Of a DNA stretch of 38,012 nucleotides, positions 8,100 through 16,326 are shown one piece after another. A model generated the notes under the pieces. The model had not been told where the DNA came from. It searched no databases and saw only the letters and a list, made by a program, of their open reading frames with translations. Source of the stretch: Micrococcales bacterium (GTDB lineage: Bacteria > Actinomycetota > Actinomycetes > Actinomycetales > WQXJ01); the NCBI GenBank assembly GCA_009784895.1, contig WQXJ01000021.1:1-38012 (forward strand), written 5' to 3'. Made by a program: the position numbers and the translations under genes. How positions within the stretch are numbered: the first letter of the stretch is position 1; each line of letters opens with the position of its first letter.

Positions 8100-9451
8100 G
8101 AGGGGACCTCCTGGGTGTCGTCAAGACCGGACACCCGGGTTAAGGGCGGGTATTTGGGTCGGGGCGCGGGCGGCGCTGGCCTGGCCGGCGGCAGTGTTGG
8201 CGCCGACCGCGTTTCAACCGACGTCCGCTCCGGTGCCGCCGGCGCGGTTGGCGGCTCGGGATTTGCCGCGAGGGCCGGTGGGGCCACTTTGGCCTTGGAT
8301 TTGGCCGGTTTTCGGGCCGATGCCGGTGGCCCAGTCCCGCTGCGGCCAGTTTGTTGGCGTTTGCGTTCAGCCCTGGCCTTTGACCGCCTCACCCCGGCGG
8401 CAACCAGCATGAACACCACCATCACGACCAGAGCACCGGCCGCCGCCACAATCGCTGTCTCAAGTGGAGTTAGTCCCTCAGCCTGGGCGGCCTCGGCCTC
8501 GGCCTTTTTGGCGGCCTCTTCGGCGCTGACCAAAGCCGGGTCACGTCTGACCGTGACCTCGGCTTCTGGTTTGGCCCCGGAGGAGGCTCCCTCCAACCTC
8601 AGCACATGGCTGCCCACGCGCAGATCAGGATCAAGCGGCACCGTGCCAGCGACTTCGCCGTAGCGTCCGGCTGTCAACGGTCCTACCGTCACTAAACCGT
8701 CGTCGAAAACGGCTATGACCTGCTCGCCGGGCAAGAAGCCCCGGGCGGTGAAGCCAAGGGCGTGGCCGGCCACCGCCGTAGTTGGGTCGACGCCCAAGGT
8801 GACCTCGACCGGTGGTGCCGCGCTGGCCTCGGGCGCCTGGCTGGCCCCAGGCGAAGCTGTGCCACCGGTCCCACCGCTGGTCTCACCACCGCCAAAGGAA
8901 ACTGGAGTGAAGGTTTCGTTAGCCGCGTTGACCACCGCGTGGGCGCCTATTGTGATGATGCCGCATTGGCTGGTGCGGCAATCGACCGTGACGTTTTGGC
9001 CGGAGGAGTTGACCGTTTGGAAGGTCGGTCCCGGTACCACCAGTGTGGTTGACCAGGTGCCATTGGCGTTGAGCAGACCACCGTTGGCCGTGTCCCCGGT
9101 GGTCGAACCGGGAAAGGCGACGAATTTCTCATAGCCGGCGTTGTCCTTGGCTTGGGAGTCAGGCACATAGAGGTAGTCCTTGCCGCTGACCCCGCCCATC
9201 GACGGCCGCCACGACCCGGTGACTGTGCCAAACATGACGTAAATGCCGCCAAAGCCGTTTTGGATCGACTGGAAACCACTGCCCGATAGCTGCAAGGTGG
9301 TTGGCCCGTCGAGCGCAGCCTGCGCCTTTCCATCAACTCCGGACACGGCCACGCCGGCGGCGGCATGGGCCGGCGGGGCGGCCAGCACAGCCAAGGGCAG
9401 GGCGGCAAGTGCGGCCACGGCCGCCCAAATCCGGATCAGCTTTGGTCTCAT
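8096..9451 (-). CDS. Membrane-anchored surface protein of the haem operon
   Basis: 451 residues with a signal peptide (1-31, ending PPAHAAA). The first domain (about 35-190) has LQLSGSGFQSIQNGFGGIYV, MFGTVTGSWRPS and ETFTPVSF. It matches the central domain of the WxL-HtaA protein in this operon, so the two are related by duplication. A second beta-domain (about 215-305, PTTAVAGHALGFTARGFLPGEQV) looks Ig-like. Then come an Ala/Glu-rich helix, one membrane helix (about 335-358) and a roughly 90-residue cytoplasmic tail rich in Pro, Ala and Lys. There is no HtaA domain proper. Its place between hmuV and two HtaA genes suggests a role in haem relay or in organising the receptors. Starts with ATG at 9451 (ATGA overlap with hmuV). 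Confidence 0.65.
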   Translation of the reverse strand: MRPKLIRIWAAVAALAALPLAVLAAPPAHAAAGVAVSGVDGKAQAALDGPTTLQLSGSGFQSIQNGFGGIYVMFGTVTGSWRPSMGGVSGKDYLYVPDSQAKDNAGYEKFVAFPGSTTGDTANGGLLNANGTWSTTLVVPGPTFQTVNSSGQNVTVDCRTSQCGIITIGAHAVVNAANETFTPVSFGGGETSGGTGGTASPGASQAPEASAAPPVEVTLGVDPTTAVAGHALGFTARGFLPGEQVIAVFDDGLVTVGPLTAGRYGEVAGTVPLDPDLRVGSHVLRLEGASSGAKPEAEVTVRRDPALVSAEEAAKKAEAEAAQAEGLTPLETAIVAAAGALVVMVVFMLVAAGVRRSKARAERKRQQTGRSGTGPPASARKPAKSKAKVAPPALAANPEPPTAPAAPERTSVETRSAPTLPPARPAPPAPRPKYPPLTRVSGLDDTQEVPS

Positions 9452-10227
9452 ACCGTCCCCCGCCTAGGCACAACCATGCGGACGCCGGTTTGAGGGTGGT
9501 CGAGCACATCAACTTTGTGTTGATAAACATTGGACAGCGATTCGGCCGTCAAGACTTGTTCGGCCGTACCGCAACCGGCCAGTTTGCCCCGGTCAAGTAA
9601 CACCACTTGGTCGGCCCAGGCCGCCGCCAGCGAAAGGTCATGGACCACCGCTGCCACCGCTCCACCACCGGCGGCCTCCCCGCGGGCCAAAGCCATAACC
9701 ATTTCCTGGTGCCTAATATCGAGGGCCGCGGTCGGCTCGTCCAGCAGCAAAACCCGACCCCGTTGGACCAAGGTACGGCCAAAGGCCACACGCGCCTTTT
9801 CCCCACCAGACAGAGTTGGAAAACGTCGCTCTGCCAGGGATGAGGTGTCTGTACGCGCCATTGCCAAGGCCACTTCGGCATCGTCCATCTCTGCTTGGTC
9901 GGTCCCATGCCACGGTGCCCGGCCCATCCGCACAATGTCAAGCACCGTGAAGGGGAAAGCCACAACGTTTTCCTGGGCCATAACCGCACGCAGGCGGGCC
10001 AGTTTCGTGACGGAATACTCGCCTATGGGCCGGCCGTCGTAGGTAACTTGCCCTCCGCTGGGCGTCAGGTCGCCGGCCAGCAGGCTCAGCAGGGTCGACT
10101 TGCCAGCACCGTTGGGGCCAACCACCACTGTCACTTGGCCTGGTTTGATCTCCAGGTCAACACCATCAAGCACAGTGAAGTTGTCCACCCGGTAGGTCAC
10201 CGCCTGGGTGGCCAGGACGCCGTTCAT
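9448..10227 (-). CDS. hmuV: Haem ABC transporter ATP-binding protein HmuV
   Basis: Cytoplasmic ATPase that powers haem (or siderophore-type) import through HmuU. The 259-residue protein has Walker A GPNGAGKST, a Q-loop in VMAQENV, the signature LSGGEKARVAFGR, Walker B RVLLLDEPTAALD and an H-loop (VVHDLSLAAAWAD). The layout is that of HmuV/FecE-type subunits. I chose the ATG at 10227 because it overlaps the hmuU stop as ATGA, like its neighbours; a TTG six nt upstream is possible. Substrate is inferred from the HtaA genes in the same operon. Confidence 0.9.
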   Translation of the reverse strand: MNGVLATQAVTYRVDNFTVLDGVDLEIKPGQVTVVVGPNGAGKSTLLSLLAGDLTPSGGQVTYDGRPIGEYSVTKLARLRAVMAQENVVAFPFTVLDIVRMGRAPWHGTDQAEMDDAEVALAMARTDTSSLAERRFPTLSGGEKARVAFGRTLVQRGRVLLLDEPTAALDIRHQEMVMALARGEAAGGGAVAAVVHDLSLAAAWADQVVLLDRGKLAGCGTAEQVLTAESLSNVYQHKVDVLDHPQTGVRMVVPRRGTV

Positions 10228-11324
10228 GCCCAACCCCCTGCCCTGCGGCGGGTGCGGCGCAGCAGCCAGAAGAAAAACGGTCCGCCTACTAGCGCGGTCA
10301 GCATGCCAATGGGCAGTTCAGCGTAGGCCATAGCGGTGCGGGCAATCAGATCAGCGGCCATCAACATAACGGCTCCGCCCAAGGCCGAGGCTGGGATAAG
10401 CCAACGGTGGCCTGGTCCGGTGACCAGGCGAACCAGATGCGGCACCACCAGGCCAACGAAGGCGATAACACCACAAAAGGCCACGGCTGCCCCTGTCAGC
10501 ACGCCAACTAGGACAATGCCACCGAGCCGCAGGCGTTCCACATCCACGCCCAGGTGCCGAGCGTCTTTCTCGCCTAAAGCCAAAAGGTCGAGGCGGCGGG
10601 CCATCAGCCAGGCGCCGGCCACGCCCACTAAGACCAACGGTGTGACCAGAGCCAGGTAAACGCCACGGGTGCCATTAAGGGAGCCAAGTTGCCAAAAGAC
10701 GATCTCCTCACCACCGCGCCGGTCCGCCATGAAGGTGGAAAAGGCGATCAGGGCGCCGGCCACGGCGTTGACGGCCACGCCCATTAGCACCAGTGTGACA
10801 ACCTCGGTTTTCCCACCGGACCGGGACAGGGTGTAGAGCAGGAAAGTGGCGCCCAAGGCTCCGGCAATGGCGGATATGGCCACCGCCCAGGGACCCAGCG
10901 AGCCGGCCCCAAAAGCGATAGCCGCGCAGGCCACTGCGGCCGCACCGGAAGACACGCCAACCACTCCTGGCTCAGCCAGGGGGTTGGTGAAAACCCCTTG
11001 CATCAGGGCACCAGCGGTGGCCAGAGCCATTCCGGCCAGGGCGGCCAAGGCCAGCCTGGGCCAGCGAATGGTCCATAGCACCGCGTCAATTGTGGCGGCC
11101 CCAGGATCATCGCTGGCCGCAGCTGATGCGCCGCCAAAGTGATGAACCAGCGAGGTCCAAAGCTGTCCTGGCGTCACCCGGATCTGCCCCAAGGCAGCCG
11201 AGGCCACGGCCAGCACCAGAACGACAATGCCCAGGCCAACCACTAGGCCAACGGCCTGGCGCCGGCCTTGAGCCAGGCGGGCCAGTTGCTCGGGCGCCAG
11301 GGCTGGCAGGGCGGTCTCGGTCAT
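10224..11324 (-). CDS. hmuU: Haem ABC transporter permease HmuU (FecCD family)
   Basis: Inner-membrane channel subunit of the importer. The 366-residue protein fits the FecCD/BtuC family, with about ten hydrophobic helices. Hallmarks include TIRWPRLALAALAGMALATAG, the QGVFTNPLAEPGVVGVSSGA stretch, FVGLVVPHLVRLVTGPGHRW and the C-terminal GPFFFWLLRR. It normally dimerises and docks two HmuV subunits. Starts with ATG at 11324, overlapping the hmuT stop as ATGA. The family also carries Fe-siderophores and cobalamin; haem is chosen from context. Confidence 0.92.
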   Translation of the reverse strand: MTETALPALAPEQLARLAQGRRQAVGLVVGLGIVVLVLAVASAALGQIRVTPGQLWTSLVHHFGGASAAASDDPGAATIDAVLWTIRWPRLALAALAGMALATAGALMQGVFTNPLAEPGVVGVSSGAAAVACAAIAFGAGSLGPWAVAISAIAGALGATFLLYTLSRSGGKTEVVTLVLMGVAVNAVAGALIAFSTFMADRRGGEEIVFWQLGSLNGTRGVYLALVTPLVLVGVAGAWLMARRLDLLALGEKDARHLGVDVERLRLGGIVLVGVLTGAAVAFCGVIAFVGLVVPHLVRLVTGPGHRWLIPASALGGAVMLMAADLIARTAMAYAELPIGMLTALVGGPFFFWLLRRTRRRAGGWA

Positions 11325-12454
11325 GGCTTCGGGTCGGGGGTGTAAATGGCAGCCGCCATGGCCAACAAGACCTCATTGGTGGAGGGGCCAAAAGCCAGGA
11401 TTTGGGTGTCATCCATGTCGACAACCCGCCGGCGCTGGCCAGCCGGTGTGGCGGCGATGGCCGGTAGGCGCTCGAGTAGGCCGTCGACCCCGCCCACCGA
11501 ATCCAGTCCGTTGGTCATCATCAAGATAAGGTCTGGGTTCATTGCCACCAGGCCCTCGTCGGTGACCGGACGCATGCCGTCCCAGCCAACCTCACCGGCC
11601 ACGTCAATTCCGCCAACCGCTTCGATCAATGAGTCCGTGCCGGAATCCTTGCCGAAGACGTAGTAGATGCCAGCCTCGCCGCGGACGTACAAGAAAATGA
11701 TGCGCAACCGCATGGCCGCGTCCTCAGGCACAGCCTTGGCGATAGTGGCCTTGGCCTGGTCGACCGCCTCGGCTGAGCGCTTTGCCAGGGCTTCGCCCTG
11801 TTCAGGCAGGCCTAGTGACCCGGCTATCTCTTTGATCAGGTCGCTCATCGATTCGAGCGAACGCTCAGAACTAACCAACACCACTGCGATGCCTGCCTCG
11901 CGCATTTGCTCAATCACAGCGAAGGGGCCTAGCGAGGTGTCGGTGATGATGACAGTTGGGGCTAGCTCCAAAATGGCCTCAGCCGAAAGGCTATTGCCGT
12001 TTTGGGTCACCCTTGGTTTGTCTTTGATACCGGGAAAGTCAGAGGAAGTGTCGCGGCCCACGACGTTATCGCCTAAGCCCAAGCCATAGACGATCTGGCT
12101 AGTGGTGCCGTAAATGTCCAGCGCCAGGATTCGGCTAACGTCGTTGACGGTGACTTCGTCCCCGCCTGAATCAGTCACAGTCACCGGCAACTTTGGTGTC
12201 GGTGCCTGGCTGACCGGCACAATTTCGCCCAGGTTCAAATTGGCCGTCGAGGGGCCTTCATAATCCTTCGGGTTGGTCATGGCCTGGTTCGGATCAAATA
12301 CCACCGAGCCGGTTGCCTCAACCTCTTTAGGGCTGGCGCAACCGGACAACAGCAGACCGCCCAGAGCCACTAATGCCAACGTCTTGACCAGTGGTGATGG
12401 GGCAGGTCGGTGGGGGCGAGGGGAGAACACGGCCAAGGTCGGGGGTGGGACCAC
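11321..12454 (-). CDS. hmuT: Haem-binding lipoprotein HmuT
   Basis: Substrate-binding lipoprotein of the importer. The 377-residue protein has a lipoprotein signal with lipobox LLLSGC. The periplasmic-binding-protein type III fold follows (SRILALDIYGTTSQIVYGLGLGDNVVGRD, ILELAPTVIITDTS, a long linking helix, then NPDLILMMTNGLDSVGG). The open frame extends further upstream. I chose GTG at 12454 because AAAGG lies 7 nt upstream and it leaves a sensible basic n-region. It is the first gene of the operon; the 301-bp gap up to rng should carry its promoter. Haem ligands cannot be fixed by eye. Confidence 0.88.
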   Translation of the reverse strand: MVPPPTLAVFSPRPHRPAPSPLVKTLALVALGGLLLSGCASPKEVEATGSVVFDPNQAMTNPKDYEGPSTANLNLGEIVPVSQAPTPKLPVTVTDSGGDEVTVNDVSRILALDIYGTTSQIVYGLGLGDNVVGRDTSSDFPGIKDKPRVTQNGNSLSAEAILELAPTVIITDTSLGPFAVIEQMREAGIAVVLVSSERSLESMSDLIKEIAGSLGLPEQGEALAKRSAEAVDQAKATIAKAVPEDAAMRLRIIFLYVRGEAGIYYVFGKDSGTDSLIEAVGGIDVAGEVGWDGMRPVTDEGLVAMNPDLILMMTNGLDSVGGVDGLLERLPAIAATPAGQRRRVVDMDDTQILAFGPSTNEVLLAMAAAIYTPDPKP

Positions 12455-12755
12455 TCGATGACCTTTCACCGTCAGGCGGCCGAGCCGCGAATTGCTTGGG
12501 CCAACCCGCCAGGCATTGTCCAACCGGGAGATGAATCAAGGCTGCGGCGCAATTGACAAGGCCCAATACTGCCCCAGGGGGCCGTTCCAGGCAAGCAACC
12601 GACCTTGCCCGTGAAGGCATCGACACAAAACATGCACATGACGGGCGCTTTTGTGCCTTCTGAATTGGTGGATATCACCAATCACTTTCTTGGCCAAACT
12701 GGGCCAATTCCGGCGCGGGCTAGGTCGGCGACTGGCGCCTGTTTTGGCGAATCGC
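12455..12755. other. Intergenic region upstream of hmuT
   Basis: 301 bp between the rng stop and the hmuT start, both on the minus strand. No convincing ORF is present. It holds a 19-bp inverted repeat (12664-12682), a weak TTGGCC/GGCCAA stem near 12691-12708, and a promoter-like pair on the minus strand (TTGTCA, 17 bp, ATTCAT, near 12533-12561). I found no match to the classic DtxR/IdeR iron box by eye. Confidence 0.5.
12664..12682. promoter_or_regulatory. 19-bp inverted repeat, candidate operator for the haem operon
   Basis: ATTGGTGGATATCACCAAT has 7-bp perfect arms (ATTGGTG and CACCAAT) around a 5-nt centre. It lies about 210 bp upstream of the hmuT start and 75 bp past the end of rng. 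Symmetry and AT-richness in a GC-rich region make it a plausible repressor site for an iron- or haem-responsive regulator. No regulator is identified. Confidence 0.35.
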
Positions 12756-15284
12756 TTAGCTAGTCTCGCGCGAGTGAGCTGCTGCCGCCGCGATCGAAGC
12801 CAAGGTGGCTTTGACCTCCTCAGTCGCCTGAGGCACGGTGCCGCTATCGGCGGTTTTGGCGGCCGCCTTTTGGCGCTTGCCACCGCGTTTCTTTCGCTTG
12901 GCCGCCCCACCGCTGTCGCCACCTTTGCCCTTGGTCAACGGCGTGGAGTTGATCTGCACGCCACGGCCGTTACAGCAGTCACAGGGCTCTGAAAAAACGT
13001 CCAGCAGCCCCTGACCAACCCGTTTGCGCGTCATTTGCACCAGGCCCAGAGAGGTGACCTCGGCCACCTGGTGGCGCGTCCTATCACGCGACAAAGCCTC
13101 AACCAGGCGCCGTAACACCAGGTCACGGTTGGATTCGAGGACCATGTCAACAAAGTCGACCACGATAATTCCGCCAATATCCCGCAATCGCAGCTGCCGC
13201 ACTATCTCCTCGGCGGCTTCGAGGTTGTTGCGCGTCACAGTTTCTTCAAGCGTGCCACCAGTGCCGGTGAACTTTCCGGTGTTGACATCGATGACCGACA
13301 TAGCCTCGGTGTCATCAATTACCAGCGAGCCACCGGAGGGCAGCCAGACTTTGCGGTCGAGGCCTTTGGCCAGCTGCTCGTCAATCCGGTGTTCAGCGAA
13401 TAGGTCACCTTCTTTCGTCCACAGGCTGACCCGTTGACGCAGTTCTGGCGCCACTTCTTCGATGTAGCCGGTGATCTCTGCGAAAACCTTTTCGCCGCTG
13501 ACGGTCATATCTTCGAAATCGTCGTTGAAAACGTCTCGCACTACCCGGATGGCCAGATCCGGCTCGCCCCTGAGCAAAGCCGGGGCGCTAGCGGACTTGG
13601 TCTTGGCTTTGGCGTTGATCTTGTCCCAGGCCGCGGTTAGGCGTGCCATATCGGCTTTGAGGTCATCCTCGGAGGCTCCTTCGGCCGCCGTGCGCACAAT
13701 CACGCCGCTGTCCGGCGGCACAATGTCCTTCAGGATCTGTTTCAGCCGAGCCCGCTCGCCGGCCGCCAACCGCCGCGAAATGCCGGTCATGCCGCCGCCA
13801 GGCACAAACACCAAATAGCGTCCCGGCAACGTGATTTGCGAGGTCAGCCGGGCCCCTTTGTGACCAATCGGGTCTTTGGTGACTTGCACCATGACCACGT
13901 CACCGGACTTTAGGGCCTGTTCGATCCGCTTTGGCTGACCTTCGAGGCCGGCCGCGTCCCAATTGACTTCCCCGGCGTAAAGCACGGCGTTGCGACCTTT
14001 GCCAATGTCAACAAAGGCTGCCTCCATTGAGGCCAGCACAGTTTGAACCCGGCCCACATAGACGTTTCCGGCAATAGTCGAACCGGATTGCCCGGTGACG
14101 TAGTGTTCCACCAAGACACCGTCTTCCATCACCGCAATCTGAATCCGGCCGTCGAGCTGACGCACCATCATGCGACGAGCCACGGCTTCGCGTCGAGCTA
14201 AGAACTCCGCCTCGGTGATGATGGTCCGCCGCCGCCCGGTCAGCCGGTCCTCTTTGCGCCGCATCCGTTTGGCCGCCAAGCGGGTTGAGCCTTCTAGTGC
14301 CGTTACCTTGTCGCTGTCGCCATCTTCGCCGCCGGTCCGGCGCCGCCGGCGCCGCCGCCTGGTGCCAGATTCGTCCTCTAGACCGTCATCCGGCGTGTCA
14401 GCGCCTGGGGCTGAGGCGGCCGCTTCGCTGGCTTTTGGTTCGGCTTTGCCGCTGGTTTTGGCCGGGTCTTTCTTTTTCTTGGCCGTTTCTTTTTTGGCTT
14501 GGCCGGGGCCGTGGCCCTTCGAGCCGCTGGTTTTGGCCTGGTCCTGGCCGGCCGGCGTTTCGCCTTCGCCGGATTCCTGGGCTTGGCCCTCGCTCCGTTT
14601 GCGACCCCCGCGCGAGCCCCGCCGGCGCCGGGAGCCATGAGCATCGTCGCCGTCTTCGGCGGCGGGGGTGTCCTTGGGCGCCTCGTCGGCTGGCGGCCGT
14701 TTGGGCAGCACCTGGGTTTGCGGGGCTTGGAACAACACCGTCATTGGCCCGGCCTCGGCCTCACTGTCCGATGCCGTCACCTGGTTTGGCTCAGTTGGGC
14801 TGGCCTGGTCTGTGGCAGGCTCGGCGCCGGCTTTGGCCCGGGTTGTGGTCTTGGCTTTGGCCGTGGTCTCAGTCGTGGTCTTGGCCTTGTTTGCGGTCTT
14901 TGCCCTGGCCTTGGCTGCAGTAGTAGCGCCGGCCTTGGGTTCGGCCCTGGCTGCGGCTTCGGTGGTTGCCTCGGCCTCGGTTTGGGGCTCGGCCTCAGTG
15001 GCGGGGGTTGGCTCGGACTTGGCCTTAGCCTTGGCCGTTGGTTTTGTCGCGGTTTTGGACTTGGCGCTGGTTTTGGTGGTGGATTTGGTCGAAGTCTTGG
15101 CCACTGTTTTCGGTTTTGTCTCGGCCACCTCGCTGCTCGCGGTCGCTGCCGCAGCTGCATCTGGGCTGGTCGGAACGTCGACAGCCGGGGCTGGGCCGAC
15201 TGTCCCGGCCTTGGCTGTGGCGCGGCGGGGTCGTTTGGGAGGGGTCTGTTCGTCTCCAGGCACTGGTGTCTGGTCGTCTGCCAT
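12756..15284 (-). CDS. rng: Ribonuclease E/G
   Basis: Single-strand-specific endoribonuclease for rRNA maturation and mRNA decay. The 842-residue protein has two parts. Residues 1-340 are low-complexity, made of Ala/Lys/Thr/Glu runs, RGG-like patches (SRRRRGSRGGRKRS) and an Arg8 run, and are probably disordered and RNA-binding. The catalytic half starts near residue 372: S1 domain (GNVYVGRVQTVLASMEAAFVDIGKG), DNase I-like subdomain with the metal ligands D665 (VIDVNTGKF) and D709 (IIVVDFVDM), then the zinc link CDCC near 767-770. A basic tail (KRKKRGGKRQK) follows. I chose ATG at 15284, where GGAG lies upstream and the product begins MADDQTPVPG. Some annotators would name it rne. Confidence 0.94.
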   Translation of the reverse strand: MADDQTPVPGDEQTPPKRPRRATAKAGTVGPAPAVDVPTSPDAAAAATASSEVAETKPKTVAKTSTKSTTKTSAKSKTATKPTAKAKAKSEPTPATEAEPQTEAEATTEAAARAEPKAGATTAAKARAKTANKAKTTTETTAKAKTTTRAKAGAEPATDQASPTEPNQVTASDSEAEAGPMTVLFQAPQTQVLPKRPPADEAPKDTPAAEDGDDAHGSRRRRGSRGGRKRSEGQAQESGEGETPAGQDQAKTSGSKGHGPGQAKKETAKKKKDPAKTSGKAEPKASEAAASAPGADTPDDGLEDESGTRRRRRRRRTGGEDGDSDKVTALEGSTRLAAKRMRRKEDRLTGRRRTIITEAEFLARREAVARRMMVRQLDGRIQIAVMEDGVLVEHYVTGQSGSTIAGNVYVGRVQTVLASMEAAFVDIGKGRNAVLYAGEVNWDAAGLEGQPKRIEQALKSGDVVMVQVTKDPIGHKGARLTSQITLPGRYLVFVPGGGMTGISRRLAAGERARLKQILKDIVPPDSGVIVRTAAEGASEDDLKADMARLTAAWDKINAKAKTKSASAPALLRGEPDLAIRVVRDVFNDDFEDMTVSGEKVFAEITGYIEEVAPELRQRVSLWTKEGDLFAEHRIDEQLAKGLDRKVWLPSGGSLVIDDTEAMSVIDVNTGKFTGTGGTLEETVTRNNLEAAEEIVRQLRLRDIGGIIVVDFVDMVLESNRDLVLRRLVEALSRDRTRHQVAEVTSLGLVQMTRKRVGQGLLDVFSEPCDCCNGRGVQINSTPLTKGKGGDSGGAAKRKKRGGKRQKAAAKTADSGTVPQATEEVKATLASIAAAAAHSRETS

Positions 15285-15374
15285 TATTACTCCAGGCCGG
15301 CCGGCGCCCCACACCTGGCCGCCAGCTTTGGCCGTTTTTCGCCAGCCCTTGGGCCGGCGCTAAGTCTGATGGAG

Positions 15375-15390
15375 CCTGTTGGTCAACAGG
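15375..15390. promoter_or_regulatory. Palindrome upstream of rng
   Basis: CCTGTTGGTCAACAGG has 7-bp arms around a 2-nt centre, 91 bp upstream of the rng start in a 202-bp gap. It could be a regulator site, or a hairpin in the rng leader. RNase E mRNAs are often regulated through their 5' leader, but nothing here shows that directly. Confidence 0.3.
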
Positions 15391-15486
15391 TTCCCCGTGC
15401 CTGCGCGGCGCACTGAGGCGTCCACCGCCATAGACGCGGTCGGAACCCGGTTTGCCACCAGGTTCCCATTTCACGCCATTGCCGCA

Positions 15487-16326
15487 CTACGAACGGGAGA
15501 GCGGATCCTGCAAGGACCCTGCGTTCCCCCGGAGCAATCCCTGGGCTAACCGCGAGAACCTAGGAGGTGCGTTCGCGGCCAAACCGGCTGCTTCGGCGAG
15601 TGCTGTAACAACGTCATCGGGCCGCACGGCTGGTGTGGTGTGCCGCACAGTCACATCCAGTATTCCACATTGATCGAATTGGCTCCTAAGGTGCCCCGGC
15701 GCGCCCAAGTGGCTGTCACCGCCGGCCCGCTCGCCGCCGTCATCGGCCAACCTCAGTGACACTATGGCGCCGCGCACCTCCCGGCTAACAACCGGCCTGT
15801 CGTGGTTTTGGCTAGCTGGGCGACCTGGTCCCCCACCGGCCAGAGGCGAGGCCGGGCGCACAACTAGGCACTCCTCTAGCGCCATCAGCTTGGCCGTGGC
15901 ATCGGCCAGCTGGGTCTGGTCGAGGCCGGGAAGGTAGACCCGCCAGAGCGAAGCCTCTAGCCGCTCGGCCAGATCGCGACCCGGCCAGCTAACCGCCCGG
16001 AAAACGGACAGTCCCTCCGGTGCGGCCTGATTCATGGCCGCGGTGATCTGGTCGAGCGAACCGGGCGCGGCCAACCGCATCAGCAGGTATTCGGCTTGGC
16101 TCTCAGCTCCAGTTGGGGCCGGAGTCAGGTAGCTCAACCGGGGGTGGGGCGTGAATCCGGCCGAATAGGCGATTGGCACCGACGCCCGGCGGACCAGTCG
16201 TTCGAAAACCCGCTGCATCACCCTAGGCGAGGCCCAGCGCAGCCGCCCGGTTTTGCCGTAGTGCAGGGCCACTTTGACCGGGCCGGGACCCCGCTGCGCC
16301 ATTTCAACCTGGCCTACCGGGCTCAT
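15487..16326 (-). CDS. TIGR03936-family radical SAM-linked protein (DUF2344)
   Basis: 279 residues. Family features are the opening VKVALHYGKTGRLRWASPRVMQRVFERLVRRA and PIAYSAGFTPHPRLSYLTPAPTGAESQAEYL. It lacks its own Cys cluster; family members occur as partners of, or fused to, TIGR03960 radical SAM proteins, and the partner gene is immediately upstream here. Biochemical function is unknown. The steady linkage with RNase E/G and L21/L27 genes suggests a role around RNA or ribosomes. ATG at 16326 overlaps the upstream stop as ATGA; this overlap decides the start over an open extension further upstream. The C-terminal part is less conserved and Gly/Arg-rich. Confidence 0.88.
   Translation of the reverse strand: MSPVGQVEMAQRGPGPVKVALHYGKTGRLRWASPRVMQRVFERLVRRASVPIAYSAGFTPHPRLSYLTPAPTGAESQAEYLLMRLAAPGSLDQITAAMNQAAPEGLSVFRAVSWPGRDLAERLEASLWRVYLPGLDQTQLADATAKLMALEECLVVRPASPLAGGGPGRPASQNHDRPVVSREVRGAIVSLRLADDGGERAGGDSHLGAPGHLRSQFDQCGILDVTVRHTTPAVRPDDVVTALAEAAGLAANAPPRFSRLAQGLLRGNAGSLQDPLSRS

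Noticed and set aside
12455-12755. IdeR/DtxR iron box upstream of hmuT
   Set aside because: No stretch close to the 19-bp consensus was found by eye on either strand.
14170-15416. Long plus-strand ORFs opposite the rng N-terminal arm
   Set aside because: They mirror a low-complexity Ala/Lys region and code for Gly/Leu/Trp-rich strings with no domain; an artefact of GC-rich repeats.
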